Numbered from the stretch's first letter, positions 49,534 through 62,712 are shown. The stretch: 64,000 nucleotides of DNA from Microstegium vimineum (GCA_022036555.1 CM039119.1:5270001-5334000), one strand, 5' to 3'. Notes: generated from the sequence alone by a model not told the origin. Program-made: numbers and translations.

Positions 49534-49580
49534 TAACGCAAAACAACACACCACACACGCCAAAGAACATGAGCATCTCG

Positions 49581-50353
49581 AGATCCCAACTTAGCCCACT
49601 ATACGAGGTCTGGACTCTAGACATGCGTGTCTCGTCTCGTGTGGCCGCCGCCAGTGGTCCCCCTCCCTTCCCCTCCGGCATCTCGCGGGGGGCTGAAGGG
49701 AGTGGGGATCCATTGTTTTTAATAAGTTTCTCCAGTAGATCGAGTCCTTAGAGTTAGGGTTTCTCCATGTCAAAGTTCTTGATATTGAAGTTTTATCTCC
49801 TCCTTCTCCTCTTCTCCGACAATGGTGAAGGAAAATGGTGGATTCGTCTTCTCCATGGCGGCTTCGTCGAAGACGACGACGACAACTTCGACGTCACCAT
49901 CTTCATCGACATGACGATATAGAGATCTTTGTTTCCGGACGGCGGCATCAAGGCGGAGATGATGTCGCCACCATGGAATAATTTTCTCCAGTCTTTTCTT
50001 CATTTTGTTGTGGTTAGATCTGACCACAATGAAAGACTAAGGAGAATATCCTTCAGATCAGTCTTCCTCATTCTTCGGTGGCAGAAAGAAGAAGAAGGAA
50101 GACACCAGCAAGAAGAAAAAGATTCTTAATTCCACCTACAGGAATGTTGACCGTCGTTCGTTGGACAGTTGTTCTCAGGCCATTTGCCGAGTGTTTGTCT
50201 CTGCGGTTATCTACACTGTAAAGCGATTAACAGGTTAGGATTTGAGTTGTGCTATTCATAGTGTGGGTACTATCTCATATTGCAAAGTGCTTGTAATATA
50301 TTGATGTATCTAGGTTTCATATAATATAATTCTTCTTTCGTCGAAAAAAAAGC
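49581..50353 (+). mobile_element. Poly(A) retroposon, copy 2, 14-bp TSD
   Basis: Homologous to 24345-25020 along nearly its whole length (shared landmarks CCAGTAGATCGAGTCCTTA, CTTCTCCATGGCGGCTTCG, TGACCACAATGAAAGACTA, ATAATATAATTCTTCTTTCG, then A tract). ACATGAGCATCTCG (49567-49580) and ACATCAGCATCTCG (50354-50367) flank it, a target duplication with one mismatch. The 5' ends of the two copies differ. Confidence 0.82.
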
Positions 50354-50819
50354 ACATCAGCATCTCGCAGTGCCGACCCGCAACAACGCGTACCACATGT
50401 GAATTTCTTTTATTTCCATATAAATGTTATTACATTTTTGCAAAATAATAATAATAATCGTGCTATTAACAAAATTGGAAATATGAATGAGCGCAACTTC
50501 ACTCACCATGGAGCAGCTCCACAAAAATATAGAGTTTGTGGAGTCCCGCTTTAAATGCTCTTACAACACCATATTTTTTTTCCTCTAATGACGTGCGTGA
50601 AGCTAAAACCGTTTAATTAAAAAAAAGATAAAGCAGAGCAATCCCTAACGCTTAATCATCATAATGTTCCTTTGCTATGCAATGTATCCCTTAAAAGAAC
50701 CATAAATTCCCCATATGTTCTTTGATGAGAATAAAATTTTATAGCGGAGATCTATAACTTTGTATGTACTCCCCATATGTCCTAAAATTTTATAGCGGAG
50801 ATCTATAACTTTGTATGTA

Positions 50820-51036
50820 CTCCTTTGTCCCTAATTATCTATCACCGTTAGAAAATAATATAAGTTTGACTCAATTTATAGAAAATACATGCAATATTAA
50901 ATTGATTAGAAAACTAGATTCAAATATCTATATAATGATATTAATTATATACCATAAATATAAATAACTTTTACATATATTTAATTAAAGTATTTCTCAG
51001 AAAACAAAAATGAGAGATATTTAGGGACAAAAGAAG
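50820..51036. mobile_element. Stowaway-like MITE, diverged
   Basis: Ends CTCCTTTGTCCCTAATTATC and ATTTAGGGACAAAAGAAG are imperfect inverted repeats flanked by TA on each side. Confidence 0.7.
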
Positions 51037-51198
51037 TAGTTAAAAACTTTACCATTTGAACTTTTGACGTCAACGTCCTGGTACCCAAATATTTGATACG
51101 ATATGATATGCAGATCTAAACATTTTATCAAATATGTAGGCATCAAAATGGTTTTAGATCAATCAAGTACTACAATTTCATATAATTTTTATGTTTGA

Positions 51199-51200
<2 letters not shown>

Positions 51201-51292
<92 letters not shown>
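51201..51292. repeat. Compound microsatellite (AT)28(AG)18
   Basis: 56 bp of pure AT dinucleotide pass directly into 36 bp of pure AG dinucleotide, without interruption. Confidence 0.97.
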
Positions 51293-51297
<5 letters not shown>

Positions 51298-51362
51298 AAA
51301 AACTATGACTTTTAGAGGTACCATGTGTAAGAAGGTTTAAAAGGAGGGATATTTATTCACTA

Positions 51363-51625
51363 TTTCCTCCACCCTAAGATAAAATAATTAATAGAATTGC
51401 CTACAGACAAACCATACTAAGTTTGATCCTATTCATAGAAAACGCTAATATTTATGACATTAAAATAGTTCCATTAGGTACACTATGAAATACATTTCCA
51501 TTTTATACTTATTTTTATCATAGATGTTGATATTCTTCTCTACAAAGTTGATGAAAATTAACATATTTTGGCTTTTCAGCACTATAGAGTCTCTAGAAAT
51601 TTGACTTATTTTGGAATGGAGGGAG
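51363..51625. mobile_element. Stowaway-like MITE, diverged
   Basis: Ends TTTCCTCCACCCTAAGATAA and ATTTTGGAATGGAGGGAG are imperfect inverted repeats flanked by TA (51361-51362, 51626-51627). Length 263 bp matches the family. Confidence 0.75.
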
Positions 51626-53141
51626 TATAACTTTAGAAAATCATAATTAACTCTTTATATGACCTCTTATGAAAATAAATTCCTACAAAAAAAACTATAG
51701 TGCTTGATGGTAACTACAATTTTACAATTTCATAACCTTTCTGTTTGTGCCGACCCGCAATGCCGACCCGCAACAACACGTACCACACGTAAATTTCTTT
51801 TATTTTCCATATAAATGCTATTACATTTTTGCGAAAAAAAAATCCTATTATCAAAATTGGAAAACATGAACCGGCGTAACTTCACTCACACTAGAGTTAA
51901 GAATGTTCCTCTGCTATGCAATATAAATTGGGCACTAAGATGACTCCAAATGAAAAGGTTTTGAACTATAATCCGTTTCTTATAGTTCGATTTCCTTGGG
52001 AAAAATGGTAACCAGACAAACAGGTTAGCTAGTTTAGTGACTTGGTCAATGCTTACGATTTGGCGTTTGGAAATAAGAAGCAAGTTGTTTTTTTTTTCAA
52101 CAAAAAAAACAAAGAGTCCATGAGAAACTGTAGTGAACTGAGTGATCATTTATTGGTTGGGCGACAGAGCCCATGGAGCGAGAAAGGCAGTTGGGCGTAT
52201 TTGGGGTCGTTCCGGTCCAAGAAGATAAGTAAGGAGGTACTAGGCTGTTTTTTTTTTGGTTTGAATGGGCCGGATAGGCTGTTTGGTATTGGGTCTGAGA
52301 AAGACATCACAAATCCAAATGGAAGAAGGGAAAACAAGGTGGGCCGTGGGCCTAATAATGTGCGTGAGGCAAAAAAAAAAAGAGGCTATTTAGTTCTCGA
52401 CTTGACACACAAAGTAACATACGCTTGATATTTCGAAAAATTGTTTTAAACGATGTAGAGCGTCGAGCTTAGTTGTACAGAGGTGGTGTTCTCTCTCTCT
52501 CAACAGGCAAACATGCATTCTTTTTTTTTTTTAAAAAAAACTTCAACAGGGGACAAGTCCCCACCTGATTTTATCGACTTTTTACTTATAGCGCTTCTTA
52601 CCTGATTACAGGGAATTTTACAGGGTGTTTTTGGGAGAGCAAACACGCATTCTAAGATTTATTTATGTGCTCTGACGAATATATGCTTTGAGTTGTCATC
52701 CGTAGGGTACGCCGACAGACAAACTCTACAAGATGAGAGGCTCTCATTAAGAATACTGTGATACAAGCTACACTTTCGCCACTCTAAATTATTTGGATAT
52801 TTTTTCTAGACATATTATGCACTTTCATGTTTAGATACATCAAATCTATTTGCTTGCTTGGACAGAGTGGTTGTATCATTCAAACCGAACCGTACTCATA
52901 CCGGGAAACAAACAGAATCATGGCAAAAACACAATGGCCATGTTCGTTCGCTAATTTGGTTTATACTAAATATTTGACTTTTTATGACATAAAAAACATT
53001 GTTGATTCATTAAAAAGCTATGCTGAAGTAGTGCTGATTAATAAAACCAATATATCTAGAAATGATAAGAGATCCTTAAAAAATCTAGAAAAGTTAAAAC
53101 GTTATATATTTTAGAACAACAAAAGTAGTAGTATAATAATA

Positions 53142-53391
53142 CTCCCTCCATCTCAAATTATAAAACATCTCAAGAATCTTGGAGAGTAAAAGTATCTCAA
53201 GTTGACCAAACTTATATAGCAATGCAATAACATTTATGATACCAACTAAGTTTTATTAGATTCGTTATCGATTATATTTTCATAGTATGTCCATTTGATG
53301 TCATAAATTTTTATAGTTTTCTCTATAATTATTAGTCAAACTATAAACTCTTCAAAACTTTTGAAATGACTTATAATTTAGGATGGAGGGA

Positions 53392-53392
<1 letters not shown>
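53142..53392. mobile_element. Stowaway MITE with right end joined to a (TA)n tract
   Basis: Ends CTCCCTCCATCTCAAATTAT and ATAATTTAGGATGGAGGGAG are inverted repeats; TA flanks both sides. The right-hand TA is the first unit of the (TA)n microsatellite 53393-53456. Confidence 0.9.

Positions 53393-53456
<64 letters not shown>
53393..53456. repeat. (TA)n microsatellite, about 32 units
   Basis: 64 bp of uninterrupted TA immediately after the Stowaway terminus at 53392. Confidence 0.97.
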
Positions 53457-53461
<5 letters not shown>

Positions 53462-54111
53462 TATCCAGCTACAACAGGTGGTAAATAACCACCCGGGGTG
53501 GGTAACTACCCTGAGTTGAGCTGGCTTCCAGCATGCAAGGTTCTGGGCTTTGGCTACTTCAAATTTCCGTGTCAAGTTATTAGAGAGTAGTAATATGCAA
53601 ATTTCCATGTCAGGTTACTTTTTTAGGCCGAGCAACATATTTCTAAGGGACGGGAAGGCTTATAATACCTACTCATGTTTTGTGATTTTACAAATTTTTG
53701 ATTTTTTTAATGGCCATAACTTCTAACTGTGCATAATTTTTATGATCCGTTTACAATATAATAGTTCCTGCAATTCTCTACAACTAAAATATTCGTAAGG
53801 ATGTTTTATGATCCTTTGATTATTGCATACACGTGATTTCAGTCCACCCTAAAATATCCACTAGATGCTGTAAATCTCTTACTTACATTAGGGCATGTAT
53901 AACCCACAGATAAGATGCCGTCTCTAAGAGACCAAAATCTTATATACAGACAACTAAAAAGACGGGTCATATATAACCAAGAGTAACTATGAATATATAA
54001 ATTTGTATACCATTGTGTTGCTGTTTTCACTTAATCAGGCTTCAGACATCAGGTACTGTAATTGATAACACAAGTTCCTGGAGATTAAACAGGCTAGACC
54101 TTCAGAATGGA

Positions 54112-54600
54112 CTAGAATATGTCCTTTGTCAACCAGGATGAATACATATAGATATGCAGTCTACAGAGCACGCGAGGCCGGCTGCCGGAGTGAGGCGGCC
54201 CCAGCCCCAGCGGTGGCTCGCGTGCGGCGTCTTGGCAGCAGGTCGCATGCGGCGGACGGGAAGCGTCTGTGAAGGGTGTCCTGCCGGCGACCACGAGGCC
54301 GGAAGGTGCCGCGTCCTCGCCGAACTCGACCGACTGCACCGCTCCGTCAATCTTCACCGTGAGTCGTGACCCTGTCCCTCCGCAGTCCGCAACCCGTTCC
54401 TCCACTGCCACCGGCCGCGACTCCGCTGGCTGCGCCACCTCTGTGGCGCCCCCCTCCATCGAGCAATTTGGGAGCGACAAATCCATCTCGCGGGAGTCAC
54501 CAGATCCACGCGTGCACAGGATCGATCCACGCGCCGTCAACTACCAGAGGCGACGCGTACAGCGGTGCTGAAGCCGTCGACTAATCTCGGGCCACGAGCT
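54112..54600. other. Isolated GC-rich open segment, possible orphan exon or gene fragment
   Basis: A GC-rich island in AT-rich surroundings with an open frame on the minus strand (ATG 54540 to stop 54112, 142 codons), including VKIDGAVQSVEFGEDAAPSG. The codon content looks gene-like, but no domain was recognised and the last 35 codons look non-coding. Overlapping plus-strand frames are also open, so composition alone could explain it. It may be a first exon or a gene fragment carried by a transposon. Confidence 0.3.
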
Positions 54601-55772
54601 TCCCCCGTCGTCTCACGAGACGACGACGCACGCCCCCCCGTCTCTACGCTTCGTCAGGGTGTTTTCTACAGACGGGGTGAAAGGACCCGTTGTACATGCC
54701 AATTTACCCCAATTTTTTCATGATGGTCATTTCCTTCTAAACCGCATGCAAGTGGTACATTGGAGAGGGCTGTTTTTTTATAACAAAAAATTAGGTGAAA
54801 GTGTTTTATTTGTTAAATTTGGGAGGAAGCTTTTTTTACGTGAGATTTGGGAAAAACTTTTTTATCGGTCTGATCTGGGATAAATCTTTTCTCCTTTTTT
54901 ATGTGTGAGATTTGTTAGAATTTTTATTATTGTAATAAGAGTGAAATAAACCTATAGAGATTGAAACATGGGTCCCATCAAATTTGGATGATAAAAATTG
55001 TCGATAAAAAAATATTGGTCCCTTCTGTAAATATGAAATTTTAGGGATTTCGGAACTACGTATTGAGTTAATTTCAGGAATTTCAAAATTACCTGTGGAG
55101 AAGCAATTCGAACACCATGCTTGATTGCTTGATCAGTTTTTGGCAATATTGTAATTATGACATGTAGGATTCATATGTGTCATTATTTTTTTTCTTCAAA
55201 GAAAACATAGTCATGTGGGATCTAGTTTTGTAGATAAAATCATAAGAAATGTTATAGTAAAAATAGATTACAATCGGTATATATGGTTAGAAAAATAAAA
55301 GCATTTGAAGCTTGATTATCGACAAGTTTAAAACTCCGTGCATGCAAGTATTTTTTTTGGCTGGTAGTGGTAGCAGGCAACTGAGAATGCCAATGCAATG
55401 GATGGCCGGAATGATGTACAGTAAGCGCACTAGCTACTAGGGGCCTACTAGCTACGTAGTACCAAATGCCAGTAACTCTGAATATCATACGCAGCTACTA
55501 GTAGTACCAAATGCCACAAGACATACTCCCTCCGTCTCTTTATTCGTGTCTACGAGGGAAACACGGTTTTCTAAAGACAAATATTAAATGACAGAGAGAG
55601 TAGAAATATATAGAAGAGTACACCCTGAAAAAGGAAACCATAGCCTGACATCGGAAATGTGTATGTACTACGACTCCTATTTCGACGTCCACATCCAAAC
55701 CGTCCGATTCAACAAGTAAGCTTACATGTCCAACATCCAACACGGTGGGTAGTTACCGTACCCCTATGGGTA

Positions 55773-55859
<87 letters not shown>

Positions 55860-56569
55860 TGTGTCTCCTCTCACCGTCGGCCTAAACTAAACGTCTGAGG
55901 CAACACAAGATAGGATCGATTCATTTCATCCCACGAACCAAACACATGGTTAGTGGTTTGCTTCGTACCATCAGCTCTCCATTCATGACTCATACACGCT
56001 TAGGATATGGATAATGAATTTGGTAATGATATACACTCCTATGTAGAGTAGAGTAGTACGTACGTGTGATGCATCACATAGCAGTGCGCATTGTCGTCTT
56101 GGTTTTGCATTATTGATTTATTACGTTTCATTTTCGATTATTACAAAGACGACTTACATCGTGTGCACACACTAAACACACACCTGCACCACACATGTAG
56201 GCAGCCACCCAACAATCCACAATAATCGTCACAAGTGCACGTCCTACCACCGGGCCTATACTGGATATAAATCAATCGAGGAATCATTTAAAGTTGTACG
56301 GTAAATCAGGGCACAAGATTTGGGAATCATATGTATCGTTGAAGCATCTTGTTCCACAGGGTTATATTGTATTGGCACTGGTGCTTTGTTATACTCTATG
56401 GTACTCTCTCCATCCTAAGTTACAAGTCATTCTAAAAATTTTATAAAGTCAAAACATTTCAAGTTTTACTAAAATTATAGCGAGAATTAAAACTATTTAT
56501 GATATGATATCAAATAGGTTTAATATATAGAAATATAATTAATGAAGAATATAATGATATTTAGTCGGA

Positions 56570-56645
<76 letters not shown>

Positions 56646-58317
56646 CAACTTAAAATACTTTGACTTTGTAAATTTTTTAAAATGACTTATAAATGTGAGA
56701 CGAATGAGTAGATATTACTAGTACTGTATAACTAGTATCTAGTACTCTAGATGCCATAGCCTTCGTGGACTAAAAAGAATTTGCCTATTGAAATGAAACC
56801 ACATATTTGGTCCAACACATTATATCATGCAGGATTCTCTGTCCCCTCTTTGCATCGCACAGGACAGTCGCCAACTCAATTTTGTCGTAAGCTCAGTTGA
56901 CCTAAATTATCGTGACCTTTTTTGGACGATAAAAAGAACCATCATTTAGTATCGATACATTTTAGATTTGTACCAAAATATAGTTACGTACGGCTGATAT
57001 AATTACTACTCCATCCCTCTGTACTTAAAGAATAATCATATTAGTACATGTGTTGTCAATGGGTCATCGCCCTTTATATTTACTAGCAAAAACACGTTCA
57101 TGCATTGCAACAACAGGAGAAAAAAATTGAACGTTCATGAAAAACAAAGACATTCATGTCGGAATATGATTTGTGTTGAAAAACTGATTGTTTTAAAGAA
57201 ATCTCAAGAAAATATAATATATTTATCTTCTGTCATAACTCATGAGCCATATCGAAATAGGATTCGTATAAAAAGCCGGTTGTTTTTGAGTTGTGGTCCC
57301 ATACACGATCCAATAATAGGTTTTGAAATTAGACTCCGTATCATGCTAGATAAGTGTAGTTCAAACTTATATGAGCGCGGGTTACATATATAAGTCCGGA
57401 CTGGAGAAACTCTCTATTGAAGAACCAAAAAAATGGATGACTAAAAAATGGCTAGAAATTTTGCCTCTTTTTATTATTATTACTAGCAACATGTTCATGT
57501 GTTACAGCGAGAGAAAAAATGAATATTAAAGAAAAATTCGGACATAAGTGTTGCATATTTATTCATATTACCTAATATTAAATAGCCAAAATTTCAAGCT
57601 ATTTTTTCAGCAACAACTTAGCTTATTGTATTGTTATTTACCGAGCTAAATATATGGTCTTTTCAGAGTCCCAGATCATAGGAGTTTATGATGGAGTCGA
57701 TCCATTGCTATTTGTTTTTTTATTTCTATTCCTTTTTCTCTCTATGATATGTGCCATTGCTTTTTTCCTACAAACCACGAAGTCCATTGCTATTCTTTTT
57801 TAATTCCTATTCTTTTTCCCTATATGCGTCATTGCTTTTTTTCCCATTTTTTTTGCACGTCTCGGTAAAATGGAGAGAGTTCGTCATGGAATCTATAACT
57901 ATTCATTTTTCCTTATAGGTATTTTTTCTATTATATAAACTTTGATCTTGTTGGCCGCCTCATTTTGGTTTTATATCTGTCATCATGAACTGTGTCGGAA
58001 TATGATTCATATTGGATCATCCTTTGTCCTTTTGAGTATTCATGCCAAATACTAATGTTAGATCACATCCATCCGTCCATCTTTTGTAGCAATGCACTGC
58101 TAATTTGAACAGTGACAAAGAATACTTGGGCCAGTGGCATGAGATAGTCAACGATAGATTCAACATTCAAAATCAATCTACAATGCACTCGAATCATGTT
58201 GATCAAAATATGCACTCAACCATATAAGCCGAGTGACTATATACACTTGAATAAATTTGAGTATCGACAACAAGAGGCTTAAATAAATCAATAAAGCAAC
58301 TACATTAGATACATGTA
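54601..58317. other. Gene-poor AT-rich region with TA microsatellites and MITE remnants
   Basis: No gene recognised. A Stowaway-type start (ACTCCCTCCGTCTC at about 55526) has no matching end. An interrupted (TA)n tract spans 55776-55858. A decayed Stowaway (about 56402-56710) contains another (TA)n tract at 56571-56642. Two related segments beginning TACTAGCAA occur at 57081 and 57481, and part of the first (GTCGGAATATGATT) recurs at 57993: fragments of an unidentified dispersed repeat. Confidence 0.55.
56402..56710. mobile_element. Decayed Stowaway element split by (TA)n
   Basis: The left side (CTCTCTCCATCCTAAGTTAC, then AAGTCATTCTAAAAATTTT) and right side (AAAATGACTTATAAATGTGA) match the Stowaway arms at 9435-9694 with many changes. 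A 72-bp (TA)n tract sits in the centre. Confidence 0.6.
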
Positions 58318-59839
58318 ATGGGCAGGCCATTAATAAATCCACTTCATCATGGCGATGGTACGGTGCTGCAAGTAACAAATGGAAGGGTTCAATCCAGTCT
58401 ATTTCAAAGGGGTAAAAATGAGGGGTACCTTATAGATTTGGCGCCTCAAACCACATCATTGGACTCCGCTGAGCACGATGTAGACCTCGAGCCTATCGAA
58501 GTGATTGGTGACTTCTCCTCCACTGGCTGAGTTCATCGTTAGTGGGCTCTCTCAACAGTGTCAGCTCACCATAGATCAAGGGGTCTTGTCGGCATCTCCA
58601 CACACACACCTGGTCTGGATCCAGTGGCATTTGTGTTGACTAGATCGAGGAAGGCTCTCGCTTTCACCGGTGGTTCCCTGCGGGAGGAGAAGAGAGGTAT
58701 GAGAATGAGAGGAGATAGGAGTGTTCGCCTTACAGGATTAGGGTAGGATTTAAGATGGAGAGAGGTGGTGGGGAGAGCAGTGGCTTAGGATTACAAGATG
58801 GAGATGCACCTCATGTCCTCCACGATGACGATGGCAGCGGTGGCGACGAGCCAGTCACCACTCACACGCCGGGGTGAAGGAGTGTCAAGTGTGGGAGACC
58901 AGAGGGGATATGGTTTGGGTTCGGAAGAAATTGGCTCTAGGGTTTGGTTTAACTAGTGGGCTTCTAAAATATTACATGGGAATTGGGCAAGTTGAGCAAT
59001 GATGAGCCCAATCCTATGTGCCAACGATCAGTTAACTAGGATATAATCAATGATAGACCGTCAACAGTAAAGTGACTGTCTAGTGTGAAAATGAGATATA
59101 ACGACGTTACTAATATTTAATGTCAAACCTTCCAACATTATTTTGGTACTTTTAGTGACCCTCATATAACATTAATTTTGGGCTAATGGTATAGTAAAAT
59201 CGGGGATATGTACTAACATGCACTTGACAGTAGTAACACCACTGGACCCAAAATTTTATTGGAATACACTTAAATCCGACCAATTCAATCTCTCTCATAT
59301 TCCTCTCCCTCCACGCCTACTCCGTTCTTCTGCATCTCTCTCTCCTCGGTCCTTGGTCGAGCGCGAACTAGTTTGGGCGTCCACTGCGTCCGAGCCATGA
59401 CTTGCTCATCACCTGATGATAATAATGATATATACGACACCCCACTATCAGTGGTAAAACCACCTGTGGCAATTGGTTTAGAACCGGCAGTGTTCATCGA
59501 TTTTGTATGGTAGTGGATGTTGATATTTTCTATGTAAAAATGGTCAATCCAAGGATGATGCTTCAACTAAACATTAAAAACAATATTTGAACCGTAAAGA
59601 TGTTGGAAAGATATGCCAGGGTTGACAATGACATCACGTGGCCCCGCATCTAATCGGTACAGTCGTGCAGTAGCTTCACATGCGCGTGCTTCGATGATCC
59701 AATTGCCTTGCTCACGTACGTACGGCCTGCTCCTTGCTCCTTCCTGTCGTCTTGTGAGAACCCCGACACCGTGGTCCACTGCACCAATTATCAGCAGCTC
59801 TTCTCTCCTCTCTCCGATTCCTTGGGATCAGGGCCCGGA
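58318..59839. other. Unrecognised region, possibly degraded repeat
   Basis: Open frames of 60-93 codons occur on both strands but none shows a known domain. GC content is mixed (58440-58920 and 59600-59830 are richer). Nothing further can be supported. Confidence 0.4.
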
Positions 59840-60415
59840 CGAAAAAAACTCGTATAGCTAGATAACTCGCTGAATCGGCTTGTTTATATTTTTGTACGAG
59901 CTGAGCTCACGAAGTTAATGAGTCAGCTCGAACTTGTCTGTGAGCTTAATGAGTTAAATTATTGATCTTACTCTTTTATTAGTTTTGTATGACTGTATGT
60001 CTTAAACTTTATAATTGGTTGGTGATTGGACTTTGACTATATAAACTTGAGATTATATATTTTGTTTTAAATGGATGCATGAATAATTAATAACAGATAC
60101 ATTATATATGGTATACAGTATACCATAAATGTATGGTGTAGTATTATAATATATTAATACATAATATTTTTGTTTGATTCAAGGTTTATGAATGGATAAA
60201 TTTTATATTATTACTATTATCAAATTTTAAATACATACATAGATTATATTTTCATGTTTTTTATGACTACCTCGCGAGCTTAACGAGACAGCTCGAGCTC
60301 ATAAACAAACCGAGTCGAGTTGGACTTCTAACTCATTAAGATAATGAGTCGAGCTGAGCTGGCTCGTTATTTTAACGTGTCAGAACGAGCCGAGCTAGCT
60401 TGTTAAGCCAACCCT
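59840..60415. repeat. Imperfect inverted-repeat element with AGCTCG-rich arms
   Basis: Left arm (GAGCTGAGCTCACG, AGTCAGCTCGAACTTG) and right arm (GACAGCTCGAGCTCATAAAC, GAGTCGAGCTGAGCTGGCTC, GAACGAGCCGAGCTAGCTTG) are diverged inverted copies around an AT-rich centre. Arms of this type occur in grass foldback/hAT-like MITEs. Borders and target duplication were not resolved. Confidence 0.45.
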
Positions 60416-61620
60416 ACTTAGGACCTTGACCTAAGTTAGACATATCCTAAGTAGATAGAGAACATCTCAGATATGTCCAAGGACGTTCTCATCCAACCAC
60501 CACCTTAGGAAGCAAGCAAGGGCATCTATGCCAGGTTAGAGGACTAATCCATGTAAAGTTTGAGTCCATCTCGGGGCTCCAGGAGCAGTTTGTAGTAAAA
60601 TATATAGATGTCCAGATTGCATATATAGACTCCATTTTCGACGATTGACGTATAGTTGAAAAGATAATTTTATAAGCTAACCAATGAAGTGGACCCACAT
60701 CAAAATTTCTTCATAACCAACAAGAATCATGAAACAAGTTGACATCTAGAATCTATCAAGGCATTACGTTGTCGTCTTTTGGGTCTTGTAATGTGTTGGG
60801 ACCCCTTAGGGATGCGAATAGGGGTCCTTGGACGCACCTTAGACTATATTACCAGTAGCTACCACCTATATTAGGGTTTGGGGTTTTGTTTTAGATTAAT
60901 CTATCTTTGAAAAGTCATCGTTATCGGTTTGTGAAATTCTACATTTTCAAGTGCTTAATCATACACCCACAATTTTCATTATACTTGAATTACGTTTTAT
61001 CTTATTCTTTCTTGTATTCTTCGATTCATAGTAGGGATTAGGCTTTTCGAAGAGGTTAACCAAATTGTAATACAGTTGATAACCAAAGATGACGTGGTGC
61101 TAATGTTGCAACATTTGGGTCCTTGTAATATGAAGCTGGGTCAGTGTGTCGCTCTTCGACCAAATCGATAATAATCTGATACAGGATCGAGAACCTTGTC
61201 CTCATCAACAACTATCCTCACGCCTAGTTATGTAGATTAAAAGTAGAATTTGATGACCTGAGGTATATCATGTTAAAACTGTTAAATATGGTCATTTTGT
61301 GAGGAGAGCCTAAAATTTAAGTGATGCTTGAGGTCATCTAAATTTTTTTTTGTATGCAAAGTATGAGAGTTTAATGTGGAATCATACATGGAGTCTTGTT
61401 CCACTTGTTAAAGGTGGAAATATTTTGTTTCCATGAACAAAAGGTAGAATATGATTATTGATTGGAAGTGGGTGCATAAAAATAATTAAAAAGGAAAGCA
61501 AATAGAACCATTGATCGTGACAAGGAAATGTCTTGTTGCAAACATATTTAAACAATGATAGGGGATTGACTATAATGATTTATTAGTCTAGTGGTAAAAT
61601 CTACTAATATCAGTCTCCTT
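60416..61620. other. Region upstream of the copia fragment, no gene recognised
   Basis: Repeat-like sequence with no open frame of interest. It may include other decayed parts of the retrotransposon seen at 61621-62240, but no long terminal repeat pair could be found. Confidence 0.4.
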
Positions 61621-62240
61621 TTGCCTCTTGCAGTTTCCAAAGGATGGTGTTTATATATGTTAGTTTGATGTTCAGAACTGGAGGAGGATTTTTTATGTGC
61701 CAGACCCCTAGGTATGAAGAAAGTGCTGACAAGCCTGATTTTGTTTGCAAACTTGGCATGGCCTTGTATGGTTTGAAATGGGCACCCAGAGCTGGTATAC
61801 TAGGTTGAGTGATAAACTCAGGAGTCTTGGTTTTTGAGCTTCTATCAGGGTACCTCATTGCCCTCTTTTATGACAAAGGGACAATCACTCAGGTGTCTTT
61901 TATATGTTGAGGGTATTATTGTTGCTAGCTCAATTAGCAGATTGAAGGGACAATACTAATAGCAGATTTGAGGTATGATTTCGTGCTCCACAACCTTGTG
62001 GTGACCTACATTATTTTTTAGGTATTGAAGTTTGGGAAATTGCGAATGGTTGGTTCTTAATCAAGCTAAATATGCATTTGATGTTTTGAAGCATATGGGT
62101 AGAGCACAATGGAAACCGGTTACAATACCAATATGCCAACCACTGAGAAGTTGTTGCATATGTGAGAAATCCGTTATCTAGCGATGAAGGCACTAAATAC
62201 AGAAGTGTCGTTGGATCACTCCAGTGATAAACAAGGTATG
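61621..62240 (+). pseudogene. Decayed Ty1/copia reverse-transcriptase fragment
   Basis: Read in shifting plus-strand frames, the sequence keeps copia RT landmarks in the right order: FVCKLGMALYGLKWAPRA, ALFYDKGTIT, a remnant of the YVDD box region (YVEGIIVASS), LHYFLGIEV-like and NQAKYA-like pieces, and GTKYRSVVGSLQ at the end. Many stops and frameshifts are present. No gag, integrase or LTR is recognised nearby, so this is an old fragment. Confidence 0.8.
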
Positions 62241-62513
62241 TCAATATCTTCATTCACCCACTCGGTCTGAAGTTAAATACATTTTAATTTTATTATCTAT
62301 ATATGTTAAGGCTAGCTACTATAGATATTGGCCTTATAAATTAATAATACACACAGGTCATGGTCTATGTCGGTAAGAGCCTTCTTAGATGTAACAATAT
62401 TGGGCTGGGTTGTCCCGATAATAAAAAATGAACCTGGGGATTTACTATATATAGGAGTATTTGCCGGGTTGCTTCGGCCATATAATAACTAGATGAGCAA
62501 TCTTATCTTGTAA

Positions 62514-62709
62514 GGCCTTGTTTGGATTCAAAGAGATGATAGTTAGCTAGCTGCTAACAATTAGCTCTTAGCTTGGATTTAAACAGATCTATCTAATGAT
62601 TTAGCTAATTATTAGCTGAATACCAAACTAATAACAACTATCTCACAAGTTAAATAAAACTAATATTAGTTGTGGTCTCTATTAGCTAGATAATGGATTC
62701 AAACAAGGC
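62514..62709. mobile_element. Tourist-like MITE (PIF/Harbinger), 196 bp, TSD TAA
   Basis: Ends GGCCTTGTTTGGATTCAA and GGATTCAAACAAGGC are inverted repeats. TAA flanks both sides (62511-62513, 62710-62712). The interior is made of TTAGCTA-type repeats as in other Tourist elements. Confidence 0.85.
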
Positions 62710-62712
62710 TAA

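Larger units (their letters stand above)
50368..54111. other. AT-rich intergenic region with several Stowaway MITEs
   Basis: No gene recognised. Stowaway-type copies lie at 50820-51036, 51363-51625 and 53142-53392. A direct repeat of about 55 bp (containing AAAATTTTATAGCGGAGATC) occurs at 50733 and 50783. Sequence around 51740-51860 repeats that at 50370-50460 (GCCGACCCGCAACAAC and following), pointing to an old duplication. Confidence 0.6.

Noticed and set aside
52042..52428. 128-codon plus-strand open frame
   Set aside because: Rich in Lys/Phe runs from A and T tracts, with no recognisable domain and AT-rich intergenic surroundings.
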